A DNA stretch of 64,000 bases from Flavobacteriaceae bacterium (lineage in GTDB: Bacteria; Bacteroidota; Bacteroidia; Flavobacteriales; Flavobacteriaceae), in NCBI GenBank assembly GCA_018402135.1, contig JAGYJF010000002.1, forward strand, positions 1 through 64,000, written 5' to 3'. Below the pieces are notes generated by a model. It was not told the origin of the DNA. It made no database searches and worked only from the letters and a program-made list of their open reading frames with translations. Made by a program: the position numbers and the translations under genes. Shown here piece after piece: positions 35,611 through 44,439 of the stretch. Positions within the stretch are counted from its first letter, which is position 1. Every line of letters begins with the position of its first letter.

Positions 35611-37028
35611 TTAGGTCGTTTGTCTTCTGGTTAAAAGTACAACATTTTCTACGTGATGTGTTTGCGGAAACATATCAACAGGCTGAACCTTTTCAATTTT
35701 ATAAAAATCATTCATAAGTGCAATATCTCTTGCTTGTGTGGCGCTATTACAACTTACATAAACAATTCTATCGGGCATAATATTTAAAATTTGTTGTACC
35801 ACATCTTTGTGCATACCATCTCTAGGCGGGTCGGTAATGATCACCTCTGGCTTGCCATGTTGGTTTATAAACGATTCGTTAAACACCGATTTCATATCGC
35901 CAACATAAAACTCAACGTTGCTAATGCCATTTAATTGTGCATTGGCTTTGGCAGCGTCAATGGCGTCTGGCACGGCTTCCACGCCAATTACTTTTTTAGC
36001 TTTTTAGCTACGAATTGTGCGATAGTTCCAGCGCCAGTATACAAATCGTAAACCAGTTCGTGACCGCTTAAATTTGCAAAATCTCTGGTGATTTTATACA
36101 ACTCGTATGCTTGTTGTGAATTGGTTTGATAGAACGATTTGGCATTAATTTTAAATTTCAAACCTTCCATTTCCTCAAAAATATGGTCTTGACCTTTATA
36201 GCAAATGATCTCTTGGTCGTAAAGTGTGTCGTTAGCTTTGGAATTGATAACATACAAAAGCGCAGTTATTTCAGGAAATTGCGCATGCACAAAATCGAGT
36301 AATTTTTCCCGATTGATTCGGTCTTCCTTAAAAAATTGAAGCAATACCATAACGTCACCAGTAGAAGACGTTCTAATCATTAAAGTTCGCAGAAAACCAG
36401 TCTGTTGCCTGGTATTGAAAAACTCTAGGTTATTTTCAACGGCAAATTGCTTAATGGCGTTTCTTATGGCGTTTGAAGGATCTGCTTGCAACCAACATTT
36501 TTTAATATCTAGAATTTTGTCCCACATGCCAGGAATATGAAAGCCCAAGGCGTTTCTGTCTCCCAAATCACCATCCGATTGAATTTCATCAACGGTGAGC
36601 CATCGACTATCCGAAAACGAAAACTCCATTTTATTTCTGTAAAAATAAGGCGATTCACAGCCTAAAATGGGCAAGGTTTCAGCCCAGTCTAAATGGCCAA
36701 TGCGCTTTAAATTATTTTCAACTTCTTTTTGTTTGTATTCAAGTTGAAATTTGTAATCCATATGCTGCCATTTACAACCACCGCAAACGCCAAAATGTTG
36801 GCATTCTGGTTTGGTACGCTTTGCTGAATAGGTATGGAAGTTGATGGCCTTACCCTCGTAATACGAACTGCGCTTTTTTAAGGTTTGAATATCAACTACA
36901 TCACCAGGTATAGCATTTGATAAAAAAATGACTCTACCATCGGGAGATTTGGCAACAGACTTACCTTTTGAGCCAGCATCAATGACTTCTATATGTGTAA
37001 AAATTTGGTTTTTTTGTTTTCTTGACAT
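35611..37028 (-). pseudogene. rlmD: 23S rRNA (uracil-1939-C5)-methyltransferase RlmD, split by a -1 frame change
   Basis: An RNA m5U methyltransferase in two frames. The first part (37028 to 35988) has an N-terminal TRAM-like domain and Fe-S cysteines (CQHFGVCGGCKW), and ends GAGTIAQFVAKKLKK. The second part (to 35611) begins VIGVEAVPDAI, DPPRDGM and SCNSATQARDI with the catalytic cysteine. The break is at CTA AAA AAG TAA; one extra base, or a -1 slip at that A AAA AAG heptamer, would give a continuous product of about 472 residues. The second part also has no obvious start of its own. It may be a sequence error, a true mutation or frameshift expression. ATG at 37028 is preferred to the TTG at 37094. 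Confidence 0.85.
35961..35997 (-). promoter_or_regulatory. Possible -1 frameshift signal: A AAA AAG, stop and hairpin
   Basis: On the minus strand A AAA AAG (35997-35991), in zero-frame phase X XXY YYZ, is followed directly by TAA (35990-35988). After four bases TGGCGT (35986-35981) can pair with ACGCCA (35966-35961) across 14 bases. A -1 slip joins the two rlmD parts. No upstream Shine-Dalgarno-like stimulator was found at the usual distance. Confidence 0.35.
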
Positions 37029-37161
37029 GGCGCAAAAATAGTATAAATTGAAGCCAATTGTGCTAAATTTCGTTGAAGATTTAGTAATTTGCAAGTCGTT
37101 TTAAACGGATGATTTCTCTCCAAAAGAAGGAATTGCTATTTAATGACAAAATTATTTTATT

Positions 37162-38442
37162 ATGATTCAATTAGAATCCATTTCATCTCAAGAGGCGATG
37201 AATCTCGAAGACCAATACGGTGCCCACAATTATCATCCGCTTCCTGTAGTTTTAACTAAAGGCGAAGGCGTTTTTGTTTGGGATGTGGAAGGCAAGAAAT
37301 ATTACGACTTCCTGTCTGCTTATTCATCCTTAAATCAAGGTCATGGGCATCCAAAAATTGTAAATGCTTTAATAGAACAAGCGCAACGATTAACACTTAC
37401 TTCTCGGGCATTCTACAATGATGTGCTTGGTAAATATGAAGAATTTGCGACACAATATTTTAATTTCGACAAATTACTACCCATGAATACCGGCGCAGAA
37501 GCGGTGGAAACTGCTATTAAAATTTGTCGTAGATGGGCCTATGAAGTAAAAGGTATTGATGAAAACCAAGCCAAAATAATAGTTTGTAACAATAACTTTC
37601 ACGGTCGTACCACAACAATAATTTCATTTTCGAATGATGCCAATGCCAAAAGAAACTTTGGTCCTTACACCGAAGGTTTTTTAAACATTCCTTATAACGA
37701 TATCGATGCTTTAGAAACTGTCTTATCCAAACACAGCGATATTGCTGGATTTTTAGTGGAACCCATACAAGGTGAAGCAGGGGTGATGGTACCAGATGAA
37801 GGTTATTTAAAGAAAGCCAAAGCTTTATGTACCCAATATAACGTTTTATTTTTGGCTGATGAAGTACAAACTGGTATCGCCAGAACTGGCCGACTTTTAG
37901 CAACCTGCGGTAATTGTACTTGCGAGCAAAAAGATTGTTCCGGAACTCCTGACATAAAACCAGATATCCTTATTTTAGGAAAAGCTTTAAGTGGTGGTTT
38001 GTATCCTGTGTCGGCGGTGTTGGCAAATAATGATATTATGAATGTGATAAAGCCCGGAAGTCACGGAAGTACTTTTGGAGGAAACCCCATTGCTGCTGCG
38101 GTTGCGATGGCTGCCTTAGAAGTGGTAAACGATGAACACTTGGCTGAAAACGCCGAGAGGCTTGGTATTATTTTTAGAGATGAATTAAATAAATACATCA
38201 AACAAAGTACCATTGTTAAGCTAGTGCGTGGTAAAGGTTTGCTAAATGCCATTGTAATCAATGAACACGAACAAAGCGATACGGCTTGGAATATCTGCCT
38301 AAAACTTCGTGACAATGGTTTATTGGCCAAACCAACGCATGGCAATATTATCCGTTTTGCGCCGCCTTTGGTAATGACCGAAGAACAATTGAGAGATTGT
38401 GTTGCCATTATAATCAAAACCTTGAAAACTTTTGAAGACTAA
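37162..38442 (+). CDS. rocD: Ornithine-oxo-acid transaminase
   Basis: A 426-residue PLP-dependent class III aminotransferase converting ornithine and 2-oxoglutarate to glutamate semialdehyde and glutamate. Seen: [28 protein letters not shown], the Asp before PLP in [14 protein letters not shown], and the PLP lysine in [10 protein letters not shown] cysteine cluster, C249, C252, C254 and C259 ([11 protein letters not shown]), interrupts the usual loop between RTGRLLA and PDILILGK. It has its own terminator and is divergent from rlmD. Confidence 0.93.
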   Translation: MIQLESISSQEAMNLEDQYGAHNYHPLPVVLTKGEGVFVWDVEGKKYYDFLSAYSSLNQGHGHPKIVNALIEQAQRLTLTSRAFYNDVLGKYEEFATQYFNFDKLLPMNTGAEAVETAIKICRRWAYEVKGIDENQAKIIVCNNNFHGRTTTIISFSNDANAKRNFGPYTEGFLNIPYNDIDALETVLSKHSDIAGFLVEPIQGEAGVMVPDEGYLKKAKALCTQYNVLFLADEVQTGIARTGRLLATCGNCTCEQKDCSGTPDIKPDILILGKALSGGLYPVSAVLANNDIMNVIKPGSHGSTFGGNPIAAAVAMAALEVVNDEHLAENAERLGIIFRDELNKYIKQSTIVKLVRGKGLLNAIVINEHEQSDTAWNICLKLRDNGLLAKPTHGNIIRFAPPLVMTEEQLRDCVAIIIKTLKTFED

Positions 38443-38474
38443 TTTGGCTTAAACATATAAAATATTTAAAATTT

Positions 38475-38506
38475 AAAACCTCACGACTGGCTCGAGAGGT
38501 TTTTTT
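38475..38506 (+). terminator. Intrinsic terminator of rocD
   Basis: AAAACCTC (38475-38482) pairs with GAGGTTTT (38496-38503) around a 13-base loop and runs into a T tract to 38506, 33 bp after the rocD stop. Confidence 0.85.
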
Positions 38507-38547
38507 ATTAGGGTAATGTCAGCGCTGTTTAAGAAGCGGTTGATACG

Positions 38548-39402
38548 TTATTTATTGTACCGCTTAATGGGTTTGTTATTGCGACTCCATTCACTCCACG
38601 AACCGACATAAAGTTTTGGAATTTCCAATCCGCCGTACGCCATAGCCAAAATTGTATGACAGGCTGTAACCCCAGAACCGCAATGAATAATTATATTTTC
38701 GGGACGAACCGTTTCAATTAACTTTTGATATTTCATTTTTAAAAGTTGAGGATTTAGAAATAAACCGTTTTCATCTAAATTTTCATGAAAAGGTGCATTT
38801 ATTGCTCCTGGAATATGACCAGCTATTAAATCTATGGGTTCGGTTTCTCCGCTGTAACGTTTAGGCTCTCGGACGTCAATAACCAGGTGATTATCGTTTT
38901 TAGAAAAGTTTTCTACTTCTTCCATATTAGCCAATGGTAATTTCCAATGGTCAACTTTAAATAGGCTAGCTTTTTGCCGAGTCTCTATTTTTGAACTTAT
39001 CGGAAAGTGGTGTTTTTCTGCCTCGTGGAGTCCACCGTTAAGAACTTGCACTTTTTCATGACCAACGGCTTTTAACATCCACCAAAATCGGGCGGCGGCA
39101 TTAGAACCATTTTTGTCATCATAGATGATTACATGACTTTTTGGAGCAATTCCAAGTTCCGCCAATGTTCGCGTAAAATTGTCAATACGTGGTAAAGGAT
39201 GTCTGCCTCCAATTGCCAAATTGTCCTTTATTTCGGCAAGTTGTGTATTTAAATCTACAAATATTGCGCCTTCTAAATGCTTCGCTTGGTAATTAGACTT
39301 TGCATTTATGCCATTACTAGCATCAACAATCACAAGATCTTTTGAGTTGTGCAATGATTGAAGTTCCGATCCTTGAATGATTGGCGAATAAGTAGCTTTC
39401 AT
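38548..39402 (-). CDS. Sulfurtransferase (two rhodanese domains, mercaptopyruvate-type)
   Basis: A 284-residue two-domain rhodanese. The N-terminal domain is inactive-type (LVIVDASNG, HVIIYDDKNGSNAAA); the C-terminal domain holds the catalytic Cys241 in HCGSGVTAC, the CGSGVTA loop favoured by 3-mercaptopyruvate sulfurtransferases. No signal peptide, so cytosolic. It converges with rocD across the terminator. Confidence 0.92.
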   Translation of the reverse strand: MKATYSPIIQGSELQSLHNSKDLVIVDASNGINAKSNYQAKHLEGAIFVDLNTQLAEIKDNLAIGGRHPLPRIDNFTRTLAELGIAPKSHVIIYDDKNGSNAAARFWWMLKAVGHEKVQVLNGGLHEAEKHHFPISSKIETRQKASLFKVDHWKLPLANMEEVENFSKNDNHLVIDVREPKRYSGETEPIDLIAGHIPGAINAPFHENLDENGLFLNPQLLKMKYQKLIETVRPENIIIHCGSGVTACHTILAMAYGGLEIPKLYVGSWSEWSRNNKPIKRYNK

Positions 39403-39469
39403 GTTTTTCAGCTCAAATGTATGACTTTATTATAACCTACGGATTTATAATTCTTGATACAAAATATCA

Positions 39470-39880
39470 TCAAGGTGATAAAAGATTAAACGGGTAAAAA
39501 TTGACATTTCTTAAAATCCAAAACAGAATGATGAGCACTAAAATACTTTTGGTTGTAACTGGGTGGTGTAGTAAGTTAAAGTAGTGTTTTTTAAATCCTT
39601 TGTTAACAGTAATAACGATAGCGTCGTACACTACAACTATTAATAGTAATAAAATGAGAAAGTTGTGTTGAAAACCTTGGGCCAAGTTACCATGCATAAA
39701 ACTATGAATCGCACGCTGACTGCCACAACCAGGACAATGAAAACCGGTTATAGAATGAAACGGGCATTTAGGAAATATGCTAAAACTAGAAGGATCAAAC
39801 ATAAAAAATAGCGACAGCACCATAACAAGTACTATCGCTATTATTATTTTAATGGCAATATGAAGATTAGCTATTTGCAA
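39470..39880 (-). CDS. DUF2752 membrane protein
   Basis: A 136-residue protein with three hydrophobic helices and the DUF2752 core FHCPGCGSQRAIHSFMHGN, preceded by FPKCPFHSITG. Function unknown. Overlaps the upstream CD225-type gene by 14 bp, so translation is probably linked. A second DUF2752 gene opens this four-gene group. Confidence 0.88.
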   Translation of the reverse strand: MQIANLHIAIKIIIAIVLVMVLSLFFMFDPSSFSIFPKCPFHSITGFHCPGCGSQRAIHSFMHGNLAQGFQHNFLILLLLIVVVYDAIVITVNKGFKKHYFNLLHHPVTTKSILVLIILFWILRNVNFYPFNLLSP

Positions 39881-40136
39881 TGGCTCCTAAAAAAGCAATT
39901 CCGAAAATAGCTACATATAAAATCCAACCTAAAAGCGCAATTCCAACAGACACCATGCCCCAGGTTTTTGCATTTTTAGAGGCTTTTATCGCGCCTTGGT
40001 AATCTTCGTTCATATAGGCATCGTTTACCTTTGTGGCGTAAACAATACTGACTATGCCTGCTGGTAAACAGCATAGCACGGTGCTTATGATGGCTAGTGC
40101 CAAATAGCTTGGCGGTTTTGGTGGTCGGTTTTCCAT
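39867..40136 (-). CDS. CD225/dispanin-family membrane protein
   Basis: An 89-residue protein with two membrane helices (SYLALAIISTVLCCLPAGIVSIV and WGMVSVGIALLGWILYVAIFG... pattern, shown in part). The first carries a CCLP turn and the loop YATKVNDAYMNEDYQGAIKASKNAKTW is typical of CD225/dispanin proteins. Role unknown in bacteria. It lies between the CCC-motif and DUF2752 genes. Confidence 0.9.
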   Translation of the reverse strand: MENRPPKPPSYLALAIISTVLCCLPAGIVSIVYATKVNDAYMNEDYQGAIKASKNAKTWGMVSVGIALLGWILYVAIFGIAFLGAIANS

Positions 40137-40155
40137 GTTTTATTGATCTTAGTTG

Positions 40156-40491
40156 TTATTGATTTTGTTGCATTTCTTCAATTCTTTCTTTTAACAAATC
40201 TGGATCATTCAAAGCGTCCCACCCAAATAAATTCATGACAAACAAGAATAACAAAACAACAAGTATACTTAAAATTACTCCAATAATTCCCATAATATAG
40301 CCAGCATTAACATTACCTATTCCTGTATATTCATCAGGACTTGAGGCGTGTAATTTTTTGTCTTTTCTTCCAAAAATAATAGCGACGATACCGAATATTA
40401 ATCCTGGTAATCCGTAAAAACAGCATCCAATAATTGATAAAATGCCCATGACTAATACAAGCGTTGCGTTGGGTAATTTTTGTTGTTCCAT
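40156..40491 (-). CDS. CCC-motif membrane protein
   Basis: A 111-residue protein with a first helix containing IIGCCFYGLPGLIFG (cysteine-pair turn), a polar loop GRKDKKLHASSPDEYTG, and a second helix with GIIGVILSILVVLLFL. I recognise the layout as the small CCC-motif family of Bacteroidota, related in architecture to CD225 proteins. Start ATG at 40491; 10 bp after the first DUF2752 gene. Confidence 0.8.
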   Translation of the reverse strand: MEQQKLPNATLVLVMGILSIIGCCFYGLPGLIFGIVAIIFGRKDKKLHASSPDEYTGIGNVNAGYIMGIIGVILSILVVLLFLFVMNLFGWDALNDPDLLKERIEEMQQNQ

Positions 40492-40501
40492 AAGTTTAAG
40501 T

Positions 40502-40810
40502 TTAAGTGATTTTTAATATATAGTTAGTAATAATAATGATAACATTTGTTACAAATAACGCTAAAATAATTTTATGTCCGTTTTTAAAATTAAATTTTAA
40601 GTGCAATAGAAGTGTGGCGAACATTGCGATTAAGGTAAAAATAGCTGGATACATCTTAAATGCTGCCGAAAACTCACCTTGAAGTAACAAAGTAAAAGAG
40701 CGCTGCATGCCGCATCCAAGACAATCAAGTCCGAAGTTTTTCTTCCATAAACAGGGCAGCATATAGTCGTCTGCCTTGACATAAAATAGTATGGCCAATG
40801 CTTTAATCAT
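40502..40810 (-). CDS. DUF2752 membrane protein, first copy
   Basis: A 102-residue protein with the DUF2752 motif LDCLGCGMQRSFTLLLQGEF after the first helix and one or two further helices (IFTLIAMFATLLL, FVTNVIIIITNYIL). First gene of the four-gene small membrane-protein cluster. Function unknown. Confidence 0.85.
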   Translation of the reverse strand: MIKALAILFYVKADDYMLPCLWKKNFGLDCLGCGMQRSFTLLLQGEFSAAFKMYPAIFTLIAMFATLLLHLKFNFKNGHKIILALFVTNVIIIITNYILKIT

Positions 40811-40831
40811 GAGCGAAAGATACTAAAATAT

Positions 40832-42571
40832 TTAATTTGTAATTATGATTTTTTGAGATATGGAGCCACCATTTGTTAGGGTTATGTTGGCAATATAAAC
40901 ACCTTCGCTTAGTTTAGAAGTACCAAATGTAAATTCGTTAGCATTGCCTAATGAAGCCTGTTTTAAAACCGTTTTACCACTGACATCTATCAATTGAAAT
41001 GATCTTATGTCAAGTGATTTATTGTTGAATAGCTGCAGTTCTTGCGCTGTATTGTTTTGAACTATTTTAAAATCAGATATTTCAAATTCGTTGTTGGATA
41101 AGGTGCCTCTGTTAAAGGTAATTTCAAAGCGGTTGGGGTAATAACCGGCGTCAATATTGATGTCGTAATGTTGCGATTTTAAATCTACGTAAATATTAGA
41201 AGCGTTATCATAGAGATAAATGGGTTGGTCGTCAAAATGCTGAACATCCAAAATCCTAAAACGCAAGGGTTGGTTGTTTTCAGCGTTTACGATTAAAGGG
41301 ATTCGTAAAGATTCATCAAAACTATGCGCTTGTATTACAAATTTATCCTCTTCTAAAATCCAAAAAGCATCACTGGCTGGTCCGCCCGGACGATGACCTT
41401 CCAATCCGCGATCAAAGCCATCGGTGGCAGTGTGGTGGAAATTATGAAGTAACTGCCGTGTGTATAAATCATTAAAATCGACATTAATTCTAAAACGTTT
41501 GTAATCTTCGGGCACTTGATAAAACAAATCTTCATCAGCAGGTGTTCCTATTTCGGCATTTCTAAAAAAGAAACTGTCTGGCCCTTCTTGCACGAAAGCG
41601 CGGTGTTCGTTTCTAACTGTAACGTTTCCATCATTTGAACCTCTAACTAGGAATCCTTGTCCAATGGGTTGGTAGCGTTCTGCGTCCTTTGTTCCTCCTG
41701 GTCCAGGAGGTACTGCTACAGGAATGCCTGCACCGTCATATGTTGAAAAAGTAGCTCTTGCAAATGACTCAACAAAAGCACTATCATAAGTTAAGGTAGC
41801 ATAACCACCTATATAATCTGCTATAAAATGTGTAGTACCAGGTTGTTGTTCCCAAAAATAAAGTGTTCCAGTAATATCAGAATTGACAGGGTCATTAATA
41901 AAAAGAGCCGCATCCAAAGCGGAAGGATATGGATTTCCAATAAGCGTAAATGCATTTGTTGCCACAGGATTAGTTATATCCCCATTATTTGGCTTACCTC
42001 TAAAGTCGTACACTTGATTTCCGGTGGGCGCGGTTCCAATACCTTTCATAGTAAAACCTAGACCTGGTGCAATTGCGCCGTTGCTGCTTACATAATTCCA
42101 TTCGGTATAAGTGGTTGCTTCAACAAAGGTGTAAAGCCAACGGTCTGATATTTGTAAAGGACTAGCAATACTATTGAATGCTGTCGTGAATCCAACATCA
42201 ACGCTGCTAATAAGTCCTGTAGGCTCATCGATTAAGTCCACTCTAAAACTTTCGTTTCCTGCCGCAATGGCGCCATCACCAATAGGCGAACACCAATAAT
42301 TATAGGCAAATTGATTGACAGTGCCAGTTTGTTGAACGCTTAATTCGCCTAAACCCGAATTTCCCACACTAGTGTTGCCTTGTAGTAATTGCGCACCATC
42401 ACGTAAGTACAATTTGCTATCTTGATCCTGTAATTCAACTTCTTGTGACACGAAAAGTTGCACATCACTTGCGAAAATAAAATGATCGCCGCCAACATAA
42501 AGTTGTGCGGATGCACTGCAAGAAAAAGCAATGCATAGTATTAAGGGAAGATGATTTTTAAACATGACCAT
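40832..42571 (-). CDS. Secreted protein with type A T9SS sorting domain
   Basis: A 579-residue exported protein (signal LPLILCIAFSCSASAQ) without a recognised enzymatic domain. The long body is beta-rich, repeating phrases such as GNPYPSALD and GYATLTYDSA. The last 80 or so residues (QLIDVSGKTVLKQ, FGTSKLSEGVYIANI) form a type A T9SS sorting domain, so it should be surface-displayed or secreted. ATG at 42571 or 42565 are equally good. Second T9SS cargo in the window. Confidence 0.85.
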   Translation of the reverse strand: MVMFKNHLPLILCIAFSCSASAQLYVGGDHFIFASDVQLFVSQEVELQDQDSKLYLRDGAQLLQGNTSVGNSGLGELSVQQTGTVNQFAYNYWCSPIGDGAIAAGNESFRVDLIDEPTGLISSVDVGFTTAFNSIASPLQISDRWLYTFVEATTYTEWNYVSSNGAIAPGLGFTMKGIGTAPTGNQVYDFRGKPNNGDITNPVATNAFTLIGNPYPSALDAALFINDPVNSDITGTLYFWEQQPGTTHFIADYIGGYATLTYDSAFVESFARATFSTYDGAGIPVAVPPGPGGTKDAERYQPIGQGFLVRGSNDGNVTVRNEHRAFVQEGPDSFFFRNAEIGTPADEDLFYQVPEDYKRFRINVDFNDLYTRQLLHNFHHTATDGFDRGLEGHRPGGPASDAFWILEEDKFVIQAHSFDESLRIPLIVNAENNQPLRFRILDVQHFDDQPIYLYDNASNIYVDLKSQHYDINIDAGYYPNRFEITFNRGTLSNNEFEISDFKIVQNNTAQELQLFNNKSLDIRSFQLIDVSGKTVLKQASLGNANEFTFGTSKLSEGVYIANITLTNGGSISQKIIITN

Positions 42572-42662
42572 GGATTAATGTTTTAAAGTTAACTGGTACG
42601 GTATTTATATTTACTTTTGTAAATCTATTTTCGATTAATTGTTAATAATACCGACAAACAAC

Positions 42663-42872
42663 ATGAATATCACAAAATCCATCAATTATATTTTTATTTT
42701 ATTAGGCGGATTGGTAGCAATTTATGCGCAGGCTGGTGAAGCGCAGAACGAGTATTTATTAATTACTGGAATTGCGCTACTTATGATTGGTCTTTACCGC
42801 ATTTCTAGAAATCTTTCAAGCAAATCAGAAAGTACCGATGAGCCGGATGATTCTCAAGATTTAACTAATTGA
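42663..42872 (+). CDS. Small single-protein membrane gene
   Basis: About 69 residues from ATG 42663 (the frame reaches a TTG at 42639). Two hydrophobic helices, IFILLGGLVAIYAQ and YLLITGIALLMIGLYRI, then an acidic Ser/Asp tail. Unknown function. Its TGA stop is 2 bp before the Smr gene start, so the genes are probably co-translated. Confidence 0.65.
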   Translation: MNITKSINYIFILLGGLVAIYAQAGEAQNEYLLITGIALLMIGLYRISRNLSSKSESTDEPDDSQDLTN

Positions 42873-42874
42873 TC

Positions 42875-43432
42875 ATGACATTTAAAAAAGGACAAAAAGT
42901 ATCTGTTTTAGACGACGCTATAAACGGGGTGGTTGCTAAGGTTCATAACGACAATGTTACTATTATTACTACCGAAGGTTTTGAGTTAGGGTTTAAGGCC
43001 CATGAGTTGATTTTAGAACAGGATGAAACCATGATTAGAAAAGATATTTTTAATACCGATTTCCAAAAGGTAATTGTGGATAAAGAAATGTCAAAAAAGC
43101 CTGGTCCAACTTTTAAAACTAAGTCAAAAGAAACCGAAAAAATGGTAGTGGATTTACATATCCATCAGTTGGTTGAAAACACCAAGCATATGGAAAATTT
43201 TGATATGCTCAATCTTCAATTGGACACCGCTAAAAGTCGTTTGGAGTTTGCTATTTCAAAACGTATGCCGCACATTGTGTTTATTCATGGCGTTGGAGAA
43301 GGTGTACTAAAAATGGAGTTACATACCTTACTAAGGCGTTATGACAATATAACTTTTTACGATGCCGATTACAAAATCTTCGGTTTAGGCGCCACCGAGG
43401 TTCGTATTTTTCAAAATGTTGCTCCTAATTAA
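42875..43432 (+). CDS. Smr-domain protein (DUF2027 type)
   Basis: About 185 residues. An N-terminal beta domain (KKGQKVSVLDDAINGVVAKV) precedes a C-terminal Smr domain with VDLHIHQLVE and HIVFIHGVGEGVLKMELHTLL, the DLHIH and HGxGxG motifs of small MutS-related nucleases. Nuclease activity is plausible but not proven. ATG at 42875 is preferred over TTG at 42869. Its last 8 bases overlap the convergent lipoprotein gene. Confidence 0.88.
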   Translation: MTFKKGQKVSVLDDAINGVVAKVHNDNVTIITTEGFELGFKAHELILEQDETMIRKDIFNTDFQKVIVDKEMSKKPGPTFKTKSKETEKMVVDLHIHQLVENTKHMENFDMLNLQLDTAKSRLEFAISKRMPHIVFIHGVGEGVLKMELHTLLRRYDNITFYDADYKIFGLGATEVRIFQNVAPN

Positions 43433-44357
43433 AAATGGGTGTTTTTTGAATGCTTTCAGAAGATACATTTTCACCGAAATCAAAACTGGTTTGGTTTAAA
43501 AAGCTGAACTGAATATTGTTTACTGTAATTGTAATCGTATAAGTTCTGGTTACCGAATGCGGTCTGTAGGCAACAGCCGGAACTCCGGTTGTTACATTTG
43601 GATTGAGATAATCTGCACCAATGTTAATATCGGTAACATCATTTATAGGGTTTTGATCTTGGAAAATACTTTCTTCATCACGGGTTAAGGTGTCATCACC
43701 ATCATCATCGGTATCAAGATAATCCGGAACCCCATCGCCATCAGTATCTAAAGGGTTATCACCAAAGTTTTCATTGATACTATCGGAGTTTAGTTCATTT
43801 AGTGTTGGCACATTGTCGCCATCGTCATCAATATCTAAGAAATTAGGTATCCCATCACCATCGGTATCATCATCAAATAAATTACCATTGCCATTAACAT
43901 CTTCAAACTCGGCCGGAACACCGTCATTGTCATCGTCCCTGGCTGTAATGGTTATAATTACGGTACCGCTTTGGCTTTCTTCTTCGCTTAAAACGTCTAT
44001 ATTGGCTGGAGGAATTGGGTTACAAAATAAATCGTTACCACTAACTTCACCGCTGTAGGTTCTGTAGTTGAAGCGATCGGTTGTACCATTTAAAGTGCGT
44101 TCAATCACGATGGTGTCTTCAACATCATTTAATATGTCGTCAAAATCAAATAAATCATCAACACTAATTCCTGATAAACTTAAAGCTAATGATTCGTTGC
44201 TATTTTCATTAATTTTAAAGAAAATTATTTGCCCGCATTCTGTGTAAGCAAAAGAATCATCAAAATTAAATTCAACATCTATTATATCACCGTCATTACA
44301 GCTAAAACACAGTAAGAGTGCTATGATTACTACTTTGATTTTTTGCATTTTATTCAT
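43425..44357 (-). CDS. Lipoprotein with calcium-binding thrombospondin-3-like repeats
   Basis: About 310 residues from ATG 44357. Lipobox ALLLCFSC near residue 16. The middle has acidic repeats DDDNDGVPAE, DTDGDGIPNFLDIDDDGD, and DTDGDGVPDYLDTDDDGD typical of thrombospondin type 3/calcium-binding repeats in Bacteroidota surface proteins. The C-terminal part is beta-rich. The frame extends to a GTG at 44369. Function unknown; probably a surface lipoprotein stiffened by calcium. Confidence 0.82.
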   Translation of the reverse strand: MNKMQKIKVVIIALLLCFSCNDGDIIDVEFNFDDSFAYTECGQIIFFKINENSNESLALSLSGISVDDLFDFDDILNDVEDTIVIERTLNGTTDRFNYRTYSGEVSGNDLFCNPIPPANIDVLSEEESQSGTVIITITARDDDNDGVPAEFEDVNGNGNLFDDDTDGDGIPNFLDIDDDGDNVPTLNELNSDSINENFGDNPLDTDGDGVPDYLDTDDDGDDTLTRDEESIFQDQNPINDVTDINIGADYLNPNVTTGVPAVAYRPHSVTRTYTITITVNNIQFSFLNQTSFDFGENVSSESIQKTPIFN

Positions 44358-44427
44358 GTTTTCAGTCACAAAAATAGTGGAATTAATATATTATAACGTT
44401 GCATAATTAGAATAATTTTATTTAGTA

Positions 44428-44435
44428 TATTTTTG
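44428..44435 (+). promoter_or_regulatory. -7 box of the cysteine desulfurase gene, near-leaderless
   Basis: TATTTTTG matches TAnnTTTG and ends only 4 bases before the ATG at 44440, so the transcript should begin at or just before the start codon. A TTG at 44399-44401 is 26 bases upstream, too far to be a clean -33 box. Confidence 0.5.
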
Positions 44436-44439
44436 CAAA

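Noticed and set aside
43774-44058. 94-residue plus-strand frame, Ser/Pro-rich
   Set aside because: It is the antisense reading of the DTDGDG repeats of the lipoprotein gene.
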